Part shown: piece after piece, positions 52,685 to 63,152 of the stretch
Position numbering within the stretch: position 1 is the first letter of the stretch
Layout of the letters: the number at the start of each line of letters is the position of its first letter
Source: Luteimonas kalidii
GTDB lineage: Bacteria; Pseudomonadota; Gammaproteobacteria; Xanthomonadales; Xanthomonadaceae
Assembly (NCBI RefSeq): GCF_029887935.1
Contig: NZ_JARXRO010000018.1
Coordinates: forward strand, 62,001-126,000
DNA: 64,000 nucleotides
Reading direction: 5' to 3'
The notes under the pieces: model-generated
The model's database searches: none
What the model saw: the letters and a program-made list of their open reading frames with translations, nothing else
What the model was told of the DNA's origin: nothing
Position numbers and translations under genes: made by a program

Positions 52685-54133
52685 ATGCGAAACCGGACCG
52701 GACGCGCGATCGTGGCGTTGGCCGCGCTGCTGGCCGGCGCGAACGTGCAGGCGCAGGTGGTGCAGGGCGGACTCGAACTGCGCTGGGGCGATCCGGCGCC
52801 GGCGCAGCGGAAGCCCGCGTCGAAGTTCGAGGCGGCGCTGGTGCTCGACGGTGGCGCGCGCCTGGCACTGGATCCCGACCAGGCGCGACGCGGTGCGGGC
52901 GACCTGTACGCGCTGGCCAACCGGCGCGTCGCGGTGCAGTTCTCCGCCGCCAAGTCCGCGGGTGGGCGACGCATGATCGAGGCCATCGTTCCCGCCGACG
53001 ACCCTGCGCCCATGCGGGCGCACGGACTGGCCGGCAAGGCCGATGGCGTGGCCAAGGCGACGCTCGGCTCCACGCGCTGGATCACCGTGGCCTGCCGTTT
53101 CGGCGACATCGCCGAGGAGCAGAAGCCGCTCGCGTTCTTCCGCAGCCAGTACGGCGAAGCCGCCGGCGAACTGGGACACTACTGGCGCGAGGTCTCGTAC
53201 GGCAAGATCGATCTGGCCGGCAGCGACGCGAAGGGCTGGTATGCGCTGCCGCAGCCGCGCTCGCACTACGTCACCGGCCCGGAGGACGACGAGAAGGCCG
53301 ACCTGACGGCGCTGTTCAACGACTGCACCGCCGCCGCGGATGCGGACGTCGATTTCAGTCAGGTCTTGGGCATCAACCTGATGTTCAACGGCGACCTGGA
53401 CGGATTCGCCTGGGGCGGCGGGCGCTGCGCCACGCTCGACGGCGCCAATCGCTGCTGGTCGACCACCTGGAACCCGCCGTGGTCGTTCAACAACCTGGCC
53501 CCGCTCGCGCACGAGATGGGACATGGCTACGGCCTGCCGCATTCCGACAACTCCGACGGCGACGACGACACCTACGACAATCCCTGGGACGTGATGAGCG
53601 ACAGCTGGTCCAACGCGGTGCGCGACGGCACCTATGGCAGCCGGCCCAAGCACATCAACATCGTGCAGCGCGACCGCCTGGGCTGGATCGATGCCCCGCG
53701 CAAGCGCACGATCGCCAGCGGCTCGGCGCGCACGCGGGTCACGCTCGACTACGCCAGCCTGTCGGGCGCCGGCAACGTGCAGCTGCTCCTGCTGCAGACG
53801 CCGGCCTCGCCAGACCCGTACCGCGGCACCTGGTACACGCTCGAGGCGCGGCGGCCGGTGGGCGACTACGAAGGCGCGCTGGCGGGCGAGGCGGTGATCG
53901 TGCACCGCGTGGGCCCCAACTACAGTCAGGAGGCCGAGAGCCAGGACGCGGACGTGCCGCCGGCGAACACGGCCAACAACGAAGGCTCGATGTTCAAGGT
54001 CGGCGAGGTATGGATCTCGCCCGACGGGCTGTTCACCGTCTACGTGGAATCGAAGACCGCGACCGGGTTCGTCGTGGTGGTTGACCCCAAGCAACGGTTG
54101 ACCGGCGGCCGGGGCGTGCGACGTCGCCGCTGA
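52685..54133 (+). CDS. Secreted metzincin-type zinc metalloprotease
   Basis: 482 residues from ATG 52685. A signal peptide ends at ANVQAQ. The zinc site HEMGHGYGLPH (His276, Glu277, His280, His286) fits HExxHxxGxxH, and a Met-turn candidate follows at DVMSD (Met304), placing it in the metzincin clan. The N-terminal part contains a VTVACRFGD-like segment seen in M6-like peptidases, and the region after the site is rich in Asp. The substrate is unknown. The upstream frame to 51632 is an artefact opposite the mutarotase. Confidence 0.88.
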   Translation: MRNRTGRAIVALAALLAGANVQAQVVQGGLELRWGDPAPAQRKPASKFEAALVLDGGARLALDPDQARRGAGDLYALANRRVAVQFSAAKSAGGRRMIEAIVPADDPAPMRAHGLAGKADGVAKATLGSTRWITVACRFGDIAEEQKPLAFFRSQYGEAAGELGHYWREVSYGKIDLAGSDAKGWYALPQPRSHYVTGPEDDEKADLTALFNDCTAAADADVDFSQVLGINLMFNGDLDGFAWGGGRCATLDGANRCWSTTWNPPWSFNNLAPLAHEMGHGYGLPHSDNSDGDDDTYDNPWDVMSDSWSNAVRDGTYGSRPKHINIVQRDRLGWIDAPRKRTIASGSARTRVTLDYASLSGAGNVQLLLLQTPASPDPYRGTWYTLEARRPVGDYEGALAGEAVIVHRVGPNYSQEAESQDADVPPANTANNEGSMFKVGEVWISPDGLFTVYVESKTATGFVVVVDPKQRLTGGRGVRRRR

Positions 54134-54272
54134 GCCCTGCATGCCCCTCGGCATGGCTGGCGAGCGCGCCCCACGCGGACCGTTCCGGGCCGCCGCGCCC
54201 ACGAGGGATCGCTGTCTCCGGCGGGCTGCCACGGCGTCGCTGCGCTGACGCCCCCGGCACGCGTGCCGGTGC

Positions 54273-54278
54273 GATAAT
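54273..54278 (+). promoter_or_regulatory. -10-like box 7 nt before ubiE
   Basis: GATAAT ends 7 nt before the ATG at 54285, predicting a leaderless mRNA. No -35 consensus. Confidence 0.45.
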
Positions 54279-54284
54279 CGCGCC

Positions 54285-55043
54285 ATGAGCGCATCCGACG
54301 AGTCCGGCACCACCCACTTCGGCTACCGCGAAGTGCCGCGTGGCCAGAAGCAGAAGCTGGTGGGCGAGGTGTTCTCCTCGGTCGCCGGCCGCTACGACCT
54401 GATGAACGACCTGATGAGCCTGGGCATCCATCGGGTCTGGAAGCGCTATTTCGTCGCCACCGCGCAGGTGAAGCGAGGCGACCGGGTGCTCGACCTCGCC
54501 GGTGGCACCGGGGACATCGCCGCGCTGCTGCGTGACCGGGTCGGCGAATCGGGCGAACTGGTGCTGGGCGACATCAACGGGCAGATGCTGCGCGTGGGCC
54601 GCGACCGCATGACCGACCGCGGCCAGGTGCGCGGCTTCCGCTACGTGCAGTGCAACGCCGAGACGCTCCCGTTCCCCGATGCCAGCTTCGATCTGGTCAC
54701 GATCGGGTTCGGCCTGCGCAACGTCACCGACAAGGACGCGGCGCTGCGCGAGATGCTGCGCGTGCTCAAGGTGGGCGGGCAGGCGCGGGTGCTGGAGTTT
54801 TCCGAGGTCAGGGCCGACTGGTTCAAGCCGCTGTACGACTTCCATTCGTTCAACGTGCTGCCGCGGCTGGGCCGGCTGTTTGCCGGCGACGCCGACAGCT
54901 ACCGCTATCTGGCCGAGTCGATCCGGCGCCATCCGGCGCAGGACGAACTGCGGACGATGATGGAGGCGGCCGGCTTCGCGCGCGCCCGCTACCGCAACCT
55001 GTCGGGCGGCATCGTCGCGATCCACGACGGTTGGAAGGCCTGA
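54285..55043 (+). CDS. ubiE: Ubiquinone/menaquinone biosynthesis C-methyltransferase
   Basis: 252 residues. SAM-dependent C-methylation of the quinone ring. The UbiE signature YDLMNDLMSLGIHRVWKR is followed by the SAM motif LDLAGGTGDIA, then FGLRNVTDKDAALREMLRVLKVGG, and finally YRNLSGGIVAIHDGWKA at the C-terminus. Full length. No Shine-Dalgarno sequence is visible in front of the ATG; a GATAAT lies 7 nt upstream. Confidence 0.97.
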   Translation: MSASDESGTTHFGYREVPRGQKQKLVGEVFSSVAGRYDLMNDLMSLGIHRVWKRYFVATAQVKRGDRVLDLAGGTGDIAALLRDRVGESGELVLGDINGQMLRVGRDRMTDRGQVRGFRYVQCNAETLPFPDASFDLVTIGFGLRNVTDKDAALREMLRVLKVGGQARVLEFSEVRADWFKPLYDFHSFNVLPRLGRLFAGDADSYRYLAESIRRHPAQDELRTMMEAAGFARARYRNLSGGIVAIHDGWKA

Positions 55044-55116
55044 TCCGCGCGCGCCGGAGTCGACGGTTGCAGGCGGTACAATCGCGGTCCCGTTCCCGCA
55101 CAGGCTGCCCCCGGCC

Positions 55117-57180
55117 ATGCCAGACCGCACCACGCGCGCGTCGCGCCCGTTGTCCGCCGCCCGTTCCTTCGCCCTCGTGCTTCTCACCGGCGTGATCGCC
55201 GTCGCCGGCTGCGCGCGCGAGAGCGGTGAACCCACCGCCGCCCCCAGGCCCGCGCCGGAGCCCGCCGCCATGGTCGATGCCGACGAACATTCCTTCGCGC
55301 AGCCGGGCAAGGTCGCGATCGATGACCTGGCACTGGACCTGGCGCTGGACTTCGACGCCCGCACGCTGGCGGGCACCGCGACCTACACGCTGCAGTGGAA
55401 GGACGATGCCGCCACCCGGCTGGTGCTGGACACGCGCGAGCTGACCGTCGAGCGCGTCGAGGGCCAGGCCGGGGACGCCTGGCAGCCGCTCGAGTTCTCG
55501 CTGGCCGAAGCGGACCCGGTGCTGGGCCGCAAGCTCGTCATCGAAACCCCGCAGCGCAACGCGAAGGTGCGCGTCACCTATCGCACCGCGCCCGGCGCCT
55601 CCGGCCTGCAGTGGCTGACGCCGGAGATGACCGAAGGCAAGCAACTGCCCTTCATGTTCAGCCAGTCGCAGCAGATCCACGCGCGCAGCTGGGTGCCGCT
55701 GCAGGACACGCCGCAGGTGCGCTACACCTACAGCGCTCGCGTGCGCACGCGCCCCGACGTGATGGTGCTGATGAGCGCCGACAATGATCCGCAGGCCGCG
55801 CGCGACGGCGACTACGCGTTCTCGATGCCGCAGCGCATCCCGTCCTACCTGATGGCCATCGCCGCCGGCGACCTGGTGTTCAAGCCGATCTCCGCGCGCT
55901 CGGGCGTGTGGGCCGAGCCGTCGATGGTGGACCGCGCGGTGGCCGAGTTCGCCGACACCGAGAAGATGATCGCCGCCACCGAAGCGCTGTACGGTCCCTA
56001 TCGCTGGGAGCGCTACGACCTGCTGGTGCTGCCCCCGTCGTTCCCGTTCGGCGGCATGGAGAATCCGCGCCTGTCGTTCATCACCCCGACCGTGATCGTG
56101 GGCGACAAGTCGCTGGTCTCGCTGATCGCGCACGAACTGGCGCACAGCTGGTCGGGCAACCTGGTGACCTTCTCCAGCGCCCGCCACGGCTGGCTCAACG
56201 AGGGCATGACCAGCTACGTCGAGAACCGCATCGTCGAGTCGCTGTACGGCGAGGAGTTCAGCGACATGGAATGGGTGATCGCGCGCGATGCGCTGAAGCG
56301 CGACATCGTCGACATGCCCGAGGCCACCCAGGCGCTGGCGATCCGGCCCGGGACCCCGGTCGACGCCGACGATGCGCTCAGCCAGGTCTCGTACGACAAG
56401 GGCGCGTGGTTCCTGCAGTTCCTCGAGGAGCGCTTCGGACGCGAGGTGTTCGATCCGTTCCTGCGCGGCTATTTCGACCATTTCGCGTTCCAGAGCATCC
56501 CCACCGAGACCTTCCTGGCCTACGCGAAGGAGCACCTGTTCGATCCGAATCCCGGCAAGGTCACCGATGCCGAGATCGAACAGTGGATCTACGGCGCGGG
56601 CATCCCGGCCGACGCGCCGCAGGTGCTGTCGCCGCGGCTGGGCATCGTCGATTCGGCGCGCCTGGGCTGGCGCGGCAGCAAGCAGCTGCCGCCGACCTCG
56701 ATCACCGGCCCATGGACCACGCAGGAGTGGCTGCACTTCCTCGAAGGCATGCCGGAGACGCTGCCGGTCGAAGACCTCGCGCAGCTCGACACCGCCTATG
56801 CCTTCACCGGCACCGCCAACGGCGAGATCGCGATGCGCTGGTATCCGCTGGCGATCCGCAGCGGCTACACGCCGGCGATGGAGGCCGCGGCCGCCTTCAT
56901 CGAGCGCATCGGGCGGCGCAAGCTGATCATTCCGGTCTACGAGGCGCTCGTGACCACCGAGCCGGGGCTGGCGCTGGCGCGTGCCAGCTTCGAGCGGGCG
57001 CGCCCGGGGTACCACCCGATCACCACCGCCTCGGTGGAGAAGGTGATCGCCGAGGCGAAGTCGGCACCTGCACCGGCCACTGCGCCGGATGCGGAACCGG
57101 CGCCCGGGGACGCGGCGGACAGCGCCACAGGCGACGCCCCGACGATGCCCACGGATCCGGCGTCGCCACCGGCCGGCTGA
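55117..57180 (+). CDS. M1 family aminopeptidase lipoprotein (leukotriene A4 hydrolase-like)
   Basis: 687 residues. The signal ends in the lipobox VAGC (Cys about residue 32), so it is probably a membrane-anchored periplasmic enzyme. M1 features are GGMENP (exopeptidase motif, about residue 310), HELAHSWSGN (His339, Glu340, His343) and the third zinc ligand Glu362 in WLNEGMTSY. The C-terminal part is an LTA4H-like helical domain, followed by an Ala/Pro-rich tail of about 35 residues. TACAAT at 55078-55083 may be its -10. Confidence 0.95.
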   Translation: MPDRTTRASRPLSAARSFALVLLTGVIAVAGCARESGEPTAAPRPAPEPAAMVDADEHSFAQPGKVAIDDLALDLALDFDARTLAGTATYTLQWKDDAATRLVLDTRELTVERVEGQAGDAWQPLEFSLAEADPVLGRKLVIETPQRNAKVRVTYRTAPGASGLQWLTPEMTEGKQLPFMFSQSQQIHARSWVPLQDTPQVRYTYSARVRTRPDVMVLMSADNDPQAARDGDYAFSMPQRIPSYLMAIAAGDLVFKPISARSGVWAEPSMVDRAVAEFADTEKMIAATEALYGPYRWERYDLLVLPPSFPFGGMENPRLSFITPTVIVGDKSLVSLIAHELAHSWSGNLVTFSSARHGWLNEGMTSYVENRIVESLYGEEFSDMEWVIARDALKRDIVDMPEATQALAIRPGTPVDADDALSQVSYDKGAWFLQFLEERFGREVFDPFLRGYFDHFAFQSIPTETFLAYAKEHLFDPNPGKVTDAEIEQWIYGAGIPADAPQVLSPRLGIVDSARLGWRGSKQLPPTSITGPWTTQEWLHFLEGMPETLPVEDLAQLDTAYAFTGTANGEIAMRWYPLAIRSGYTPAMEAAAAFIERIGRRKLIIPVYEALVTTEPGLALARASFERARPGYHPITTASVEKVIAEAKSAPAPATAPDAEPAPGDAADSATGDAPTMPTDPASPPAG

Positions 57181-57570
57181 CCCGGGTCGCCGCGGATCCG
57201 GCCTGCACCGGCGCGCATGCAGCGTCCCGTCGCGACGACCGGTCATTGCGGGCGCAGTCGGCGCGTTGTTGCCGTCACGCTGGTCAGGGAGCCGCGCACC
57301 GCGCATCCACCCGATCGCGGGATCCCGGCGCGCAGAAGGCAGGTCACCGGCGTTGCAGCCGGCCCCGCACGCGGTGACGCGCGTCGCAGACAGGCTGTTG
57401 CGCGAGCGCTGTCGGCGCGCATTCGCGGACGCCGATGCGCCGGGCGTATTGCCCATGTGACCGCTGCACACTCGGGTCGACCCCAGCCCGGGTCGTACCG
57501 GGGTGGGCATCGACGGCGTTTGCGGGAACCCTAGGCGCACGAACCGCCGTCGCCTGACAAGGAGTCCCGC
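57181..57570 (+). other. 390-bp gap without a supported gene
   Basis: Very GC-rich. Short frames exist on both strands, but none has a recognisable domain, codon pattern or ribosome site. The last 12 nt hold AAGGAG (57559-57564), the ribosome site of the next gene. No promoter or terminator stands out. Confidence 0.5.
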
Positions 57571-58551
57571 ATGACGCTGAGCAGCGTGTCCAACGACACC
57601 AGCCCCGGCCTGTCGAACACCCCGCCGCCGGAATCCCGCGACACCTGGACGGTGCGTCAGGACCAGACCCTGTCCACCATCGCGCGCGACCACCAGGTCA
57701 CGCTGCAGGCGATGCGCGAGGCCAATCCCCAGGTGCTCAACCCGGACGTCATCCACGTCGGCCAGCAACTGAATCTGCCGGCGGGTGCGGTACCGCCGCC
57801 GGGCGCGTTCGTGGACCCGGCCGGGCCGACGCCCACGCTTGAACTCCGGGACCGTGGACCTGTGGTGTCGCAGCTGCAGGATGGCCTGGCGGCCGCGGGC
57901 TTCTCGCCGGGGACGGTGGACGGCATCTTCGGCCCGCTCACCGATCAGGCGGTGCGCGGCTTCCAGGCCTCGCGCGACCTCGAGGTGGACGGCATCGTCG
58001 GGCGCGAGACCTGGGGCGCGCTCGGCCGCAGCGCTGCCGCCGAACCGACGCAGCCCACGGTGCCGGTCGTCGGCGGCGACGTGGTTCCCACGGGTGATGC
58101 CGTCAGCGATCGCCGCATCGCCGGGCTGCATCCGGACATGCGTGCGGTCGCCTCGCAGTTCGTCGCCCGCGTCGAGCAGGAGCTGGGCATCCAGCTGCGC
58201 GTCACCGACGGGATGCGCACCTTCGCCGAACAGGATGCGCTGTACGCGCAGGGGCGCAACGGCAATCCGGGCCAGATCGTCACCAACGCCCGTGGCGGGC
58301 AGAGCTACCACAACTACGGCGTCGCCTTCGATGTGGCCGAGCTGCGGCCGAGCGGGGCGGTAACGTGGGAAACGGACTGGGAGGCCATTGGCCGTGTCGG
58401 CGAATCGATGGGCCTGGAATGGGGCGGGCGCTGGACTGGCCTGGTGGATCGGCCGCATTTCCAGCTCGACACGGGCATGACCACCGGCCAGCTGCGTGAA
58501 CGCGTCAACGGCGGCGACATGCGCGCCGACGGATTCGTCAATCTCGATTGA
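57571..58551 (+). CDS. LysM / peptidoglycan-binding / M15 peptidase, without signal peptide
   Basis: 326 residues, preceded by AAGGAG 6 nt before the ATG. Domains in order: LysM (about 28-70; WTVRQDQTLSTIARDHQVTLQAMREANP), PG_binding_1 (about 90-150; DRGPVVSQLQDGLAAAGF), and an M15 zinc peptidase with SYHNYGVAFD (His247, Asp254) and His296 in DRPHFQ. It should cut peptide crosslinks or stems in peptidoglycan. No Sec signal is visible, so export needs another route (lysis, T6SS or non-classical). It resembles phage L-Ala-D-Glu endopeptidases of VanY/endolysin type. Confidence 0.9.
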   Translation: MTLSSVSNDTSPGLSNTPPPESRDTWTVRQDQTLSTIARDHQVTLQAMREANPQVLNPDVIHVGQQLNLPAGAVPPPGAFVDPAGPTPTLELRDRGPVVSQLQDGLAAAGFSPGTVDGIFGPLTDQAVRGFQASRDLEVDGIVGRETWGALGRSAAAEPTQPTVPVVGGDVVPTGDAVSDRRIAGLHPDMRAVASQFVARVEQELGIQLRVTDGMRTFAEQDALYAQGRNGNPGQIVTNARGGQSYHNYGVAFDVAELRPSGAVTWETDWEAIGRVGESMGLEWGGRWTGLVDRPHFQLDTGMTTGQLRERVNGGDMRADGFVNLD

Positions 58552-58831
58552 GGCAGGGGCGGGGCTGCGGACGTATGGGCCGTCCACGCTGCGGTGCGCA
58601 TGGAACGGCGCGTGAGGCGGCCCGCGGTCGCGCGGCCTGGTAATGCACCAGACGCTTGCGAAGCTGCGGCTCTCATGCTCCCGCCATCCCGGTATCTCTA
58701 AGGAAGCTGGCTGCATCTGTCGAAAGGCGGAATTCGCCGCCGTGCGCCGGGTCCTGCAGGGTTGCGGCAGAACCGCCGCGCGGACCACACTTCGGGCATC
58801 GCCATCGCGCGCACCGCGCGGGCCCGAAACA

Positions 58832-58867
58832 AGGATTCCGCCATGACCCTGGATTCCGCCATGACCC
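58832..58867 (+). repeat. 18-bp perfect tandem duplication over a start codon
   Basis: GGATTCCGCCATGACCCT is repeated exactly at 58832-58849 and 58850-58867, each copy with its own ATG (58843 and 58861) in the same frame. The duplicated unit adds six codons to the N-terminus of the lipoprotein. Confidence 0.95.
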
Positions 58868-59598
58868 TGCGCCCACTCGCCGCCGTCGCACTGACCTGTG
58901 TCCTCGTCCTCCTGTCCGGCTGCAAGGACCGCGAAGCCGAGGCGGCGGCGCAGGCCGAGGCGCTCGCGGCCGCCAACGAACAGGCCGCGGCCGAAGCCGA
59001 GCGCGCGTTCGACGCCGCCGTGGCCGACGGCAACTGGGCGCTGGCCAAGGCGCAGGGCGACATCCTGTTCGCGAAGTGGCCCGGCACCGAGGCGGCCGAC
59101 CGCGTGCGCCCCCGCTACGACGAGGCGAAATCCAAGGGCGAAGCCGAGAACAACGCGCGCCGGGTCGCGGCACTGTGGACCTACCAGACCCAGCCGGTGA
59201 AAGGCGGCAACCAGGTGTCGGCGGCGATCTACGGGCGCGAGCCGGTGGACGTCGATGGCAGCGGCGCCAAGCCGGTGCGCCTGATCTTCCGCGACCACCC
59301 CGATTGGGGCCGCAGCGCCTACCTGGTGCTGCCCGGCGGCGATTTCGCCAGGCGTTGCTACGGCAGCTGCCGCGTCACCGTGACCGTGGACGACCAGCCG
59401 CCGAAGCAGATGGCCGCCAACCGGCCGGACACCGACGAGGCCATCGCCATGTTCATCGACGACGAGAAGGCGCTGTGGCGCCTGACCCGCGACGCGGACA
59501 GTATCCGCATCGCGTTCCCGACCCGCGACGTGGGCGAGAAGACGGTCGAGTTCGAGGTCGCCGGCCTGGACCGCGCGAAGATGCCGGGCTGGGATTGA
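58843..59598 (+). CDS. Hypothetical lipoprotein with Ala/Glu-rich helix
   Basis: 251 residues from ATG 58843, or 245 from the duplicated ATG 58861. Signal and lipobox LLSGC (Cys27 or Cys21), then an Ala/Glu-rich helix (EAEAAAQAEALAAANEQAAAEAERAF) and a beta-rich C-terminal half with CYGSC near the middle. No known catalytic motif. It is a probable periplasmic lipoprotein. It lies 291 bp after the M15 peptidase and converges on the PfkB-family gene. Function unknown. Confidence 0.75.
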   Translation: MTLDSAMTLRPLAAVALTCVLVLLSGCKDREAEAAAQAEALAAANEQAAAEAERAFDAAVADGNWALAKAQGDILFAKWPGTEAADRVRPRYDEAKSKGEAENNARRVAALWTYQTQPVKGGNQVSAAIYGREPVDVDGSGAKPVRLIFRDHPDWGRSAYLVLPGGDFARRCYGSCRVTVTVDDQPPKQMAANRPDTDEAIAMFIDDEKALWRLTRDADSIRIAFPTRDVGEKTVEFEVAGLDRAKMPGWD

Positions 59599-59707
59599 TC
59601 GAGCGGACGATTCCACGGCCCATCGCGTCGGCGTGTTGCGTGTTGTCGGGACGCGTTGGGCATGACGCTGCCCAGGGCGTGGAGGTTTCCTGCGGGGCGG
59701 TAACCGC

Positions 59708-60640
59708 CTACAGCGCGTAGCCGAACTGCTGCCGGAACTGTTCGCTGAATTCGGCGTAGTCGAAGCGCTGGTTCTGCGTGCCCGGGTGCTCCACCTTCAG
59801 TGCGCCCATCAGGTTGCCGATGCGGCCGATGGTCATCCAGTCGCAGCCCTTCTCGATGCCGAAGATCAGGCCGGCGCGGAACGCGTCGCCGCAGCCGGTG
59901 GGATCGGTGATGCGGCGCTCGTGCGCCGGCGGCACGGTGTAGGTCTTGCCGGGCGTGTGGATCAGCGCACCCTTCGGGCCCTGGGTGGTGATGTAGGCCT
60001 TGACCCGCTGCACGATGTCGGCCTCGCTCCAGCCGGTGCGCTCCTGCAGCAGGTTGGATTCGTAGTCGTTGACCGTCACGTAGTCGGCCTGCTCGATGAA
60101 GGCGCGCAGCTCGGCGCCGTTGAACAGCGGCATCGCCTGGCCGGGATCGAAGATGAAGGGGATGCCGCCTTCGGCGAATTCCGTCGCGTTCTGCAGCATG
60201 CCCTCGTAGCCGTCGGGGCTGACGATGCCGATGGTGACGCCCGGGACGTCGCGCACGTGGTTCTCGTAGCTGCGCATCATCGCGCCCGGATGGAAGGCGG
60301 TGATCTGGTTGTTGTCGTGGTCGGTGGTGATGAAGGCCTGCGGGGTGAACAGCTCGTCGATCACCTTGACCCGGTCGAGCGTGATCCCGTGTTCCTCGAA
60401 CCACTCGCGGTAGGGGCCGAAGTCCTGGCCGACAGTGGCCATCGGGATCGGGTCGCCGCCCAGCAGCTTGAGGTTGTAGGCGATGTTGCCGGCGCATCCG
60501 CCGAACTCGCGGCGCATCCTGGGCACCAGGAACGAGACGTTGAGGATGTGCACCTTGTCCGGGAGGATGTGGTTCTTGAACTGGTCGGGGAACACCATGA
60601 TGGTGTCGTAGGCCAGGGAACCGCAGATCAGGGCGGACAT
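59708..60640 (-). CDS. PfkB family sugar/nucleoside kinase (adenosine kinase-like)
   Basis: 310 residues from ATG 60640. Ribokinase fold starting MSALICGSLAYDTIMVFPDQFKNHILPD, with the PfkB motif REFGGCAGNIAYNLKLLGG and the C-terminal anion-hole motif TDPTGCGDAFRAGLIFG containing the catalytic Asp. In this family the closest named members phosphorylate adenosine or related nucleosides. Substrate not proven. Divergent from mreB with a 199-bp gap. Confidence 0.88.
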   Translation of the reverse strand: MSALICGSLAYDTIMVFPDQFKNHILPDKVHILNVSFLVPRMRREFGGCAGNIAYNLKLLGGDPIPMATVGQDFGPYREWFEEHGITLDRVKVIDELFTPQAFITTDHDNNQITAFHPGAMMRSYENHVRDVPGVTIGIVSPDGYEGMLQNATEFAEGGIPFIFDPGQAMPLFNGAELRAFIEQADYVTVNDYESNLLQERTGWSEADIVQRVKAYITTQGPKGALIHTPGKTYTVPPAHERRITDPTGCGDAFRAGLIFGIEKGCDWMTIGRIGNLMGALKVEHPGTQNQRFDYAEFSEQFRQQFGYAL

Positions 60641-60677
60641 CGGGCGTCTCGGCAACGGAAAAGGCCGGCTAGGGTAG

Positions 60678-61883
<1,206 letters not shown>

Positions 61884-62111
61884 TGGCGCGCGCAGGCAGG
61901 CACGGCGCGACGGCGACCGGGCGGCATGTCGCGGCAGGGCCGGCCAGCGGCGGGTCGCTGCGGTGCGGTCGCGCGGCGACGCCCACCTCCGGAGCGGCCG
62001 GCACTGGCGCCCGCCGCGTTCCCGCCTGCATGCGCGATGGCACCGGCGCCCGCGCGGTAGCGACCTTCGCGCCGGATCCCGACCCCCGACCCTCGATGCC
62101 CGGCTGCTGAC
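61884..62111 (+). other. mreB-mreC spacer
   Basis: 228-bp GC-rich spacer within the mre block. No supported gene, hairpin terminator or promoter is visible. Confidence 0.4.
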
Positions 62112-63152
62112 GTGTCCTCTTTCGCCAATCCAGCCGCCCCCCGCCCCGGCGACGTCGCCGGAACGCTGCGGCTGCTGGCGTATCTGGCGCTGTCGGTGGT
62201 GCTGATGGTGCTCGACCACCGCGGCGGATGGCTCAGGCAGGCGCGCGCGACCGCCAGCATCGCGGCGCAGCCGCTGTGGCAGGTCGCCGGCCTGCCCGCG
62301 CGGCTGGGGCAGACCATGCGTGAGGACGCGGTGACCCGTTCGATGCTCGCCGACGACAACCGCCGGCTGCGCAACGAGCTGCTGGTGATGGGCGCGCGCC
62401 AGGCGCGGCTGCAGGTGGAGGCGGACGAGAACGCACGCCTGCGCGGGCTGCTCGGCGCCGCCGCGCGCGGCGGGCTGGATGTCCGGCTCGCGCCGATCCT
62501 CGACGTCGACCTCGACCCCGCGCGCCAGCGGCTGCTGCTCAACGCCGGCGCGCGCGACGGCGTGCGCCAGGGCCAGAGCGTGATCGATGCCGGCGGCCTG
62601 CTCGGGCAGATCATCGCCGTCACCCCCGGCACCGCGACCGTGCTGCTGCTCACCGACCTCGACCACGCGGTCCCGGTCTCGATCTCCCGCACCGGCGTGC
62701 GCCTGGTCGCCTACGGCATCGGCCGCAGCGACCGGCTCGAGCTGCGCAACATCCCGACCTCCAGCGACGTGGAGATCGGCGACGTGCTGGTGACCTCGGG
62801 CCTCGGCGGGCGTTTCCCGCCCGGGTTCCCCGTCGGGCGGGTCGTGGCGCTGCGGCCCGACGACAGCCATGCCTTCCTGATCGGGGAGCTGGCGCCCTCG
62901 GCCCAGCTCGACCGTGGCCGCGACGTGCTGCTGCTGCACGAACAGCCGCGGGCAGCGCTGCCCCTCCCGTCCGCCGCGGACTCCGTCCGCGCAGCGGGAA
63001 CCGGAGACGGCGCCACGCCGGAACATGCGGCAGGACCGGGTGCGTCGGCGGGAGCTGTCCCCGCCGGGGAGGGGCCTGCGACGCAGGCGCCCGCGGCCAC
63101 CGCGCCGCCCGCATCGGCCACGGCCCGTCCCGCGCCGGAGCGCGCGCCATGA
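62112..63152 (+). CDS. mreC: Rod shape-determining protein MreC (GTG start)
   Basis: 346 residues from GTG 62112. Periplasmic scaffold of the elongasome: a short cytoplasmic N-terminus, one TM (LLAYLALSVVLMVLDHRGGWL), a coiled coil (RRLRNELLVMGARQARLQVEADENARLRGLL), then the beta domain (VSISRTGVRLVAYGIG, VLVTSGLGGRFPPGFPVGRV). The last 70 or so residues are an Ala/Pro/Gly-rich low-complexity tail. The gene overlaps mreD by 4 bp (63149-63152). Confidence 0.97.
   Translation: MSSFANPAAPRPGDVAGTLRLLAYLALSVVLMVLDHRGGWLRQARATASIAAQPLWQVAGLPARLGQTMREDAVTRSMLADDNRRLRNELLVMGARQARLQVEADENARLRGLLGAAARGGLDVRLAPILDVDLDPARQRLLLNAGARDGVRQGQSVIDAGGLLGQIIAVTPGTATVLLLTDLDHAVPVSISRTGVRLVAYGIGRSDRLELRNIPTSSDVEIGDVLVTSGLGGRFPPGFPVGRVVALRPDDSHAFLIGELAPSAQLDRGRDVLLLHEQPRAALPLPSAADSVRAAGTGDGATPEHAAGPGASAGAVPAGEGPATQAPAATAPPASATARPAPERAP

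Noticed and set aside
57089-57460. A plus-strand frame through the 57181-57570 gap
   Set aside because: It starts inside the M1 gene in another frame; no ribosome site or recognisable motif.
57571-58551. M15 peptidase as part of a prophage lysis module
   Set aside because: No holin, spanin or phage genes beside it; flanks are chromosomal housekeeping genes.
54850-59616. A 1588-codon open frame on the minus strand opposite ubiE, the M1 peptidase and the M15 gene
   Set aside because: It lies antisense to several well-recognised genes, its translation is Arg/His/Ala/Gly-rich with no domain, and long antisense frames are expected at this GC content.
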